The notes beneath the pieces are model-generated. The model had not been told where the DNA came from, did no database searches, and worked only from the letters and a program-made list of their open reading frames with translations. Below are positions 61,311 through 64,000 of a stretch of 64,000 bases of DNA, piece by piece. Positions within the stretch are counted from its first letter, which is position 1. Each line of letters begins with the position of its first letter. Both the position numbers and the translations under genes were made by a program. Origin of the DNA: Polaribacter marinaquae (lineage in GTDB: Bacteria > Bacteroidota > Bacteroidia > Flavobacteriales > Flavobacteriaceae); contig NZ_CP150496.1 in the NCBI RefSeq assembly GCF_038019025.1, positions 275,501 through 339,500 on the forward strand. The letters run 5' to 3'.

Positions 61311-64000
61311 TTATAAATTTAATTTTTCTGCTAAATATTTAGAAGTGTACGATTTTTTATTTTTCACCAATTCTTCTGGCGTACCTTCAAAAATAAGTTG
61401 ACCACCATTTTTACCACCTTCTAAGCCTAAATCTATGATATAATCTGCACACTTTATCAATTCTATATTATGCTCAATTACAACAATAGAATGTCCGCGT
61501 TCTATTAAAGCATTAAAAGAAGCTAATAGTTTTTTAATATCATGAAAATGCAAACCAGTTGTAGGTTCATCAAAAATAAACAAGGCTTTGTCTTTTGTGT
61601 TTCCTTTAACTAAGAACGATGCTAGTTTTATTCGTTGTGCTTCTCCGCCAGAAAGGGTAGAAGAAGATTGTCCTAATTTTACATATCCCAAACCAACATC
61701 TTGTAAAGGCTTTAATTTGTTGGCTATTTTTAGTACTAAATTTTCTGTAAAAAAAGCAACAGCATCATCAATAGTTAGATTTAAAATATCATCAATAGAT
61801 TTACCATCAAACTTAACTTCTAATACTTCTTTTTTAAACCTTTTACCGTTACAAGTTTCGCATTCTAAATGCACATCGGCCATAAATTGCATTTCTATTG
61901 TAACTTCACCTTCGCCTTTACAAACTTCACATCTACCACCTTCTACGTTAAAAGAAAAGTGTTTTGGTTTGTAATTTCTGATATTAGATAATTTCTGATT
62001 TGAGAATAACGCTCTAATATCATCATAGGCTTTGATATACGTAACAGGATTAGATCTAGAAGATCTACCAATAGGATTTTGATCGATAAACTCAACATGT
62101 TTTAAGGTGTCAAAATTACCAATTACATCTGTGTGTTGCCCAATTTTATCACCATAACCAACTAATTTCTTTTGCATTGTTGGATACAGAATTTTCTTAA
62201 CTAAAGTACTTTTACCAGAACCAGAAACCCCTGTAATAACAGATAAACAATTTAAAGGAAATGTAACATCCACATTTTTTAAATTATTTTCTCTAGCGCC
62301 AAGAATTTGTATCTTATTGTTTGATTTTCTTCTTTTTTTAGGAACTTCGATTGTTAAATCTTCATTTAAATATTTTGCTGTTAAAGAATCAGATTTTAAA
62401 ATTTCATCAAAATTACCTTCAGCAACAACATTTCCTCCGTAGGTTCCTGCTTCCGGACCAATATCAATAATATAATCTGCTTCTTTCATGATATCTTCAT
62501 CATGTTCTACCACAATTACAGTGTTACCTAAATTTCTTAAATCTTTTAAAACGCCAATTAATCTTTCTGTATCTTTAGGATGTAAACCAATACTAGGTTC
62601 ATCTAAAATATACATAGAACCAACCAAAGAACTTCCTAAAGATGTTGCTAAATTAATTCGCTGACTTTCTCCACCAGAAAGTGTGTTAGATGTTCTGTTA
62701 ATGGTTAAATAATTTAAACCAACATTAGTTAAAAACTGCAATCTGTTGTTAATTTCTGTAAGCAGTCTTTTACCTATTTTTTCTTCATATTTATTCAGTT
62801 TAATTTCCTTGAAGAAAGAAGCCAATTCGTCTAAAGGCAAAGCAACTAAATCTGAAATGTTTTTAGAATTGATTTTAACATAATTAGTTTCTTCTCTTAA
62901 ACGCTTGCCATTACAAGTTGTACATTTTGTTTTGCCACGGTAACGAGAAAGCATTACACGATTCTGAATTTTATAACTTTTTTCTTCTAAAACAGAAAAG
63001 AAATGATGGATTCCGTGAAAAGAACTATTACCATTCCAAACCAACTCTTTTTGTTTGTCTGAAAGTTCAAACCAAGGTTTATGAATTGGAATGTCAAATT
63101 TATAAGCAACTTCTATTAAATCTTCTTTATAATGAACATAAGCAGGTGTTTTAAAAGGAAAAATAGCGTCTTCAAAAATGGATAAACCTGTGTTTGGTAT
63201 TACTAAATCTTCATCGATGCCAATTACATTTCCATATCCTTCGCAAGTTGGGCATGCGCCGTATGGATTGTTAAAGCTAAATAAATGTGTGTTAGGTTCT
63301 AAAAAAGTAATGCCATCTAATTCGAATTTATTACTGAATTCTGAAACATTATTATCTTCTAAATTTTCTACAAAACAAACACCTTTTCCTTCAAAAAAAG
63401 CAGTCTGTATAGCATCTGCTAATCGATTGTAGAAATCTTCATCATCTTTTTTTACAATTCTATCTACAACTAAAAGTAAAGGTTCATTTTTAAATTCTTC
63501 TTGCGGAAAACTAGTAATTTTATATACTTTATCATTCCATTTAAGTCTTGCATAACCTTGCTGCTCTAAAACTTGTAAAACGGTTTTTAAATCTCTGTTT
63601 TCATCTATAGTTACAGGTGCAAGTAAAAGTAATTTAGTGTTGTCGTTAAATTTTTTTATAAAATTTACAACATCCGAAACAGTATCTTTTTTAACTTCAT
63701 TACCAGAAATAGGAGAGAAGGTTTTACCTATTCTAGCAAACAATAATTTTATATAATCGTAAATTTCTGTACTTGTACCAACAGTAGACCTTGGGTTTGT
63801 AGAGTTAACTTTTTGCTCTATTGCAATTGCGGGTGCAATACCTTTAATATACTCTACTTTAGGTTTGTGTAATTTACCTAAAAATTGTCTTGCATAGGAA
63901 CTTAAACTTTCTACATAACGCCTTTGGCCCTCTGCATAAAGGGTATCAAAAGCTAAAGAAGATTTACCAGAACCAGAAAGACCTGTAATAACTACTAATT
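61311..64000 (-). CDS. uvrA: UvrA, excinuclease ABC subunit A, 5' part beyond window
   Basis: The frame runs from the stop at 61311-61313 to the right edge with about 896 codons, no start inside the window. N-terminal Walker A is right at the edge (VITGLSGSGKSS), and the second is GVSGSGKSTLVKK near 62210. Signature motifs NTLSGGESQRINLA and STLSGGEAQRIKLA, Walker B ILDEPSIGLHP and IFDEPTTGLHF are intact. Zinc fingers: CPTCEGYG with CTTCNGKR, and CEVCKGEG with CETCNGKR. Damage recognition in nucleotide excision repair. Confidence 0.95.
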   Translation of the reverse strand, partial: LVVITGLSGSGKSSLAFDTLYAEGQRRYVESLSSYARQFLGKLHKPKVEYIKGIAPAIAIEQKVNSTNPRSTVGTSTEIYDYIKLLFARIGKTFSPISGNEVKKDTVSDVVNFIKKFNDNTKLLLLAPVTIDENRDLKTVLQVLEQQGYARLKWNDKVYKITSFPQEEFKNEPLLLVVDRIVKKDDEDFYNRLADAIQTAFFEGKGVCFVENLEDNNVSEFSNKFELDGITFLEPNTHLFSFNNPYGACPTCEGYGNVIGIDEDLVIPNTGLSIFEDAIFPFKTPAYVHYKEDLIEVAYKFDIPIHKPWFELSDKQKELVWNGNSSFHGIHHFFSVLEEKSYKIQNRVMLSRYRGKTKCTTCNGKRLREETNYVKINSKNISDLVALPLDELASFFKEIKLNKYEEKIGKRLLTEINNRLQFLTNVGLNYLTINRTSNTLSGGESQRINLATSLGSSLVGSMYILDEPSIGLHPKDTERLIGVLKDLRNLGNTVIVVEHDEDIMKEADYIIDIGPEAGTYGGNVVAEGNFDEILKSDSLTAKYLNEDLTIEVPKKRRKSNNKIQILGARENNLKNVDVTFPLNCLSVITGVSGSGKSTLVKKILYPTMQKKLVGYGDKIGQHTDVIGNFDTLKHVEFIDQNPIGRSSRSNPVTYIKAYDDIRALFSNQKLSNIRNYKPKHFSFNVEGGRCEVCKGEGEVTIEMQFMADVHLECETCNGKRFKKEVLEVKFDGKSIDDILNLTIDDAVAFFTENLVLKIANKLKPLQDVGLGYVKLGQSSSTLSGGEAQRIKLASFLVKGNTKDKALFIFDEPTTGLHFHDIKKLLASFNALIERGHSIVVIEHNIELIKCADYIIDLGLEGGKNGGQLIFEGTPEELVKNKKSYTSKYLAEKLNL

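Overview
The window is an AT-rich bacterial chromosome segment that reads as a marine-type member of the Flavobacteriaceae (Bacteroidota), broadly like Polaribacter or Tenacibaculum. The clues are a GldI gliding lipoprotein, a secreted subtilase with a C-terminal type IX secretion sorting domain, a bacillithiol deacetylase, a CarboxypepD-type TonB receptor, a LytTR/LytS-type signalling pair, scarce Shine-Dalgarno sites, and repeated TAnnTTTG -7 boxes (several with a TTG about 18-21 nt upstream) placed about 20-50 nt before start codons. The genus is an inference from gene content, not a phylogenetic result.

Layout. 1-3.5 kb: a DinB-like protein cut by the window edge, MsrB, an M48 lipoprotein peptidase and a UMF1-type MFS transporter. 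3.5-7 kb: a TonB receptor with a His/Asp-rich loop, a small exported His/Cys protein and a TerC-type metal exporter, which look like a metal-handling block. 7-9.5 kb: purB with two uncharacterised neighbours. 9.5-15.6 kb: MORN-repeat proteins, mnmA, the T9SS subtilase, an NPD-family flavoenzyme, a cold-shock protein and YwbE. 15.6-27.9 kb: lytic transglycosylase, alpha/beta hydrolase, mtaB, ABM and FAD enzymes, a nuclease/phosphatase with two rhomboids, mutL, ribH, a TPR protein, recF and a DUF721 protein. 28-33.6 kb: ndk, a PhoD-like phosphatase, nrnA, and three consecutive peptidyl-prolyl isomerase genes, one a cyclophilin-FKBP fusion, then a PAP2 phosphatase. 33.6-46.9 kb: LTA-synthase-like sulfatase, pheT, pyrD, LysE exporter, DEAD-box helicase, a cysteine-less thioredoxin-like lipoprotein, an ABC-F ATPase, and divergent oxyR and dps. 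47-54.3 kb: a PagL-like lipid A deacylase, a 3-hydroxyacyl-CoA dehydrogenase, an oxidoreductase, pcm, DUF2147, kdsC, a DUF2520 protein, a PLP gamma-family enzyme, bshB1 and tRNA-His. 54.4-64 kb: a small unknown gene, an XRE regulator broken by a stop codon, a three-gene signalling operon (sensor kinase, phosphoesterase, LytTR regulator), a lipoprotein of unknown family, an HTTM-like membrane protein and the 3' part of uvrA.

Most of the window is ordinary core genome. The parts I find most worth following are two 11-bp direct repeats with a 21-bp period upstream of the unknown lipoprotein gene, which match the geometry of LytTR operators and lie near a LytTR regulator gene; a 93-bp structured intergenic element between two minus-strand genes; the His-rich TonB receptor with its small partner; the interrupted XRE regulator beside an operator-like palindrome; and a MutL without a recognisable endonuclease motif. 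I see no CRISPR array, insertion sequence, integrase, rRNA or replication origin. Only one gene-free stretch exceeds 300 bases (35582-35929).
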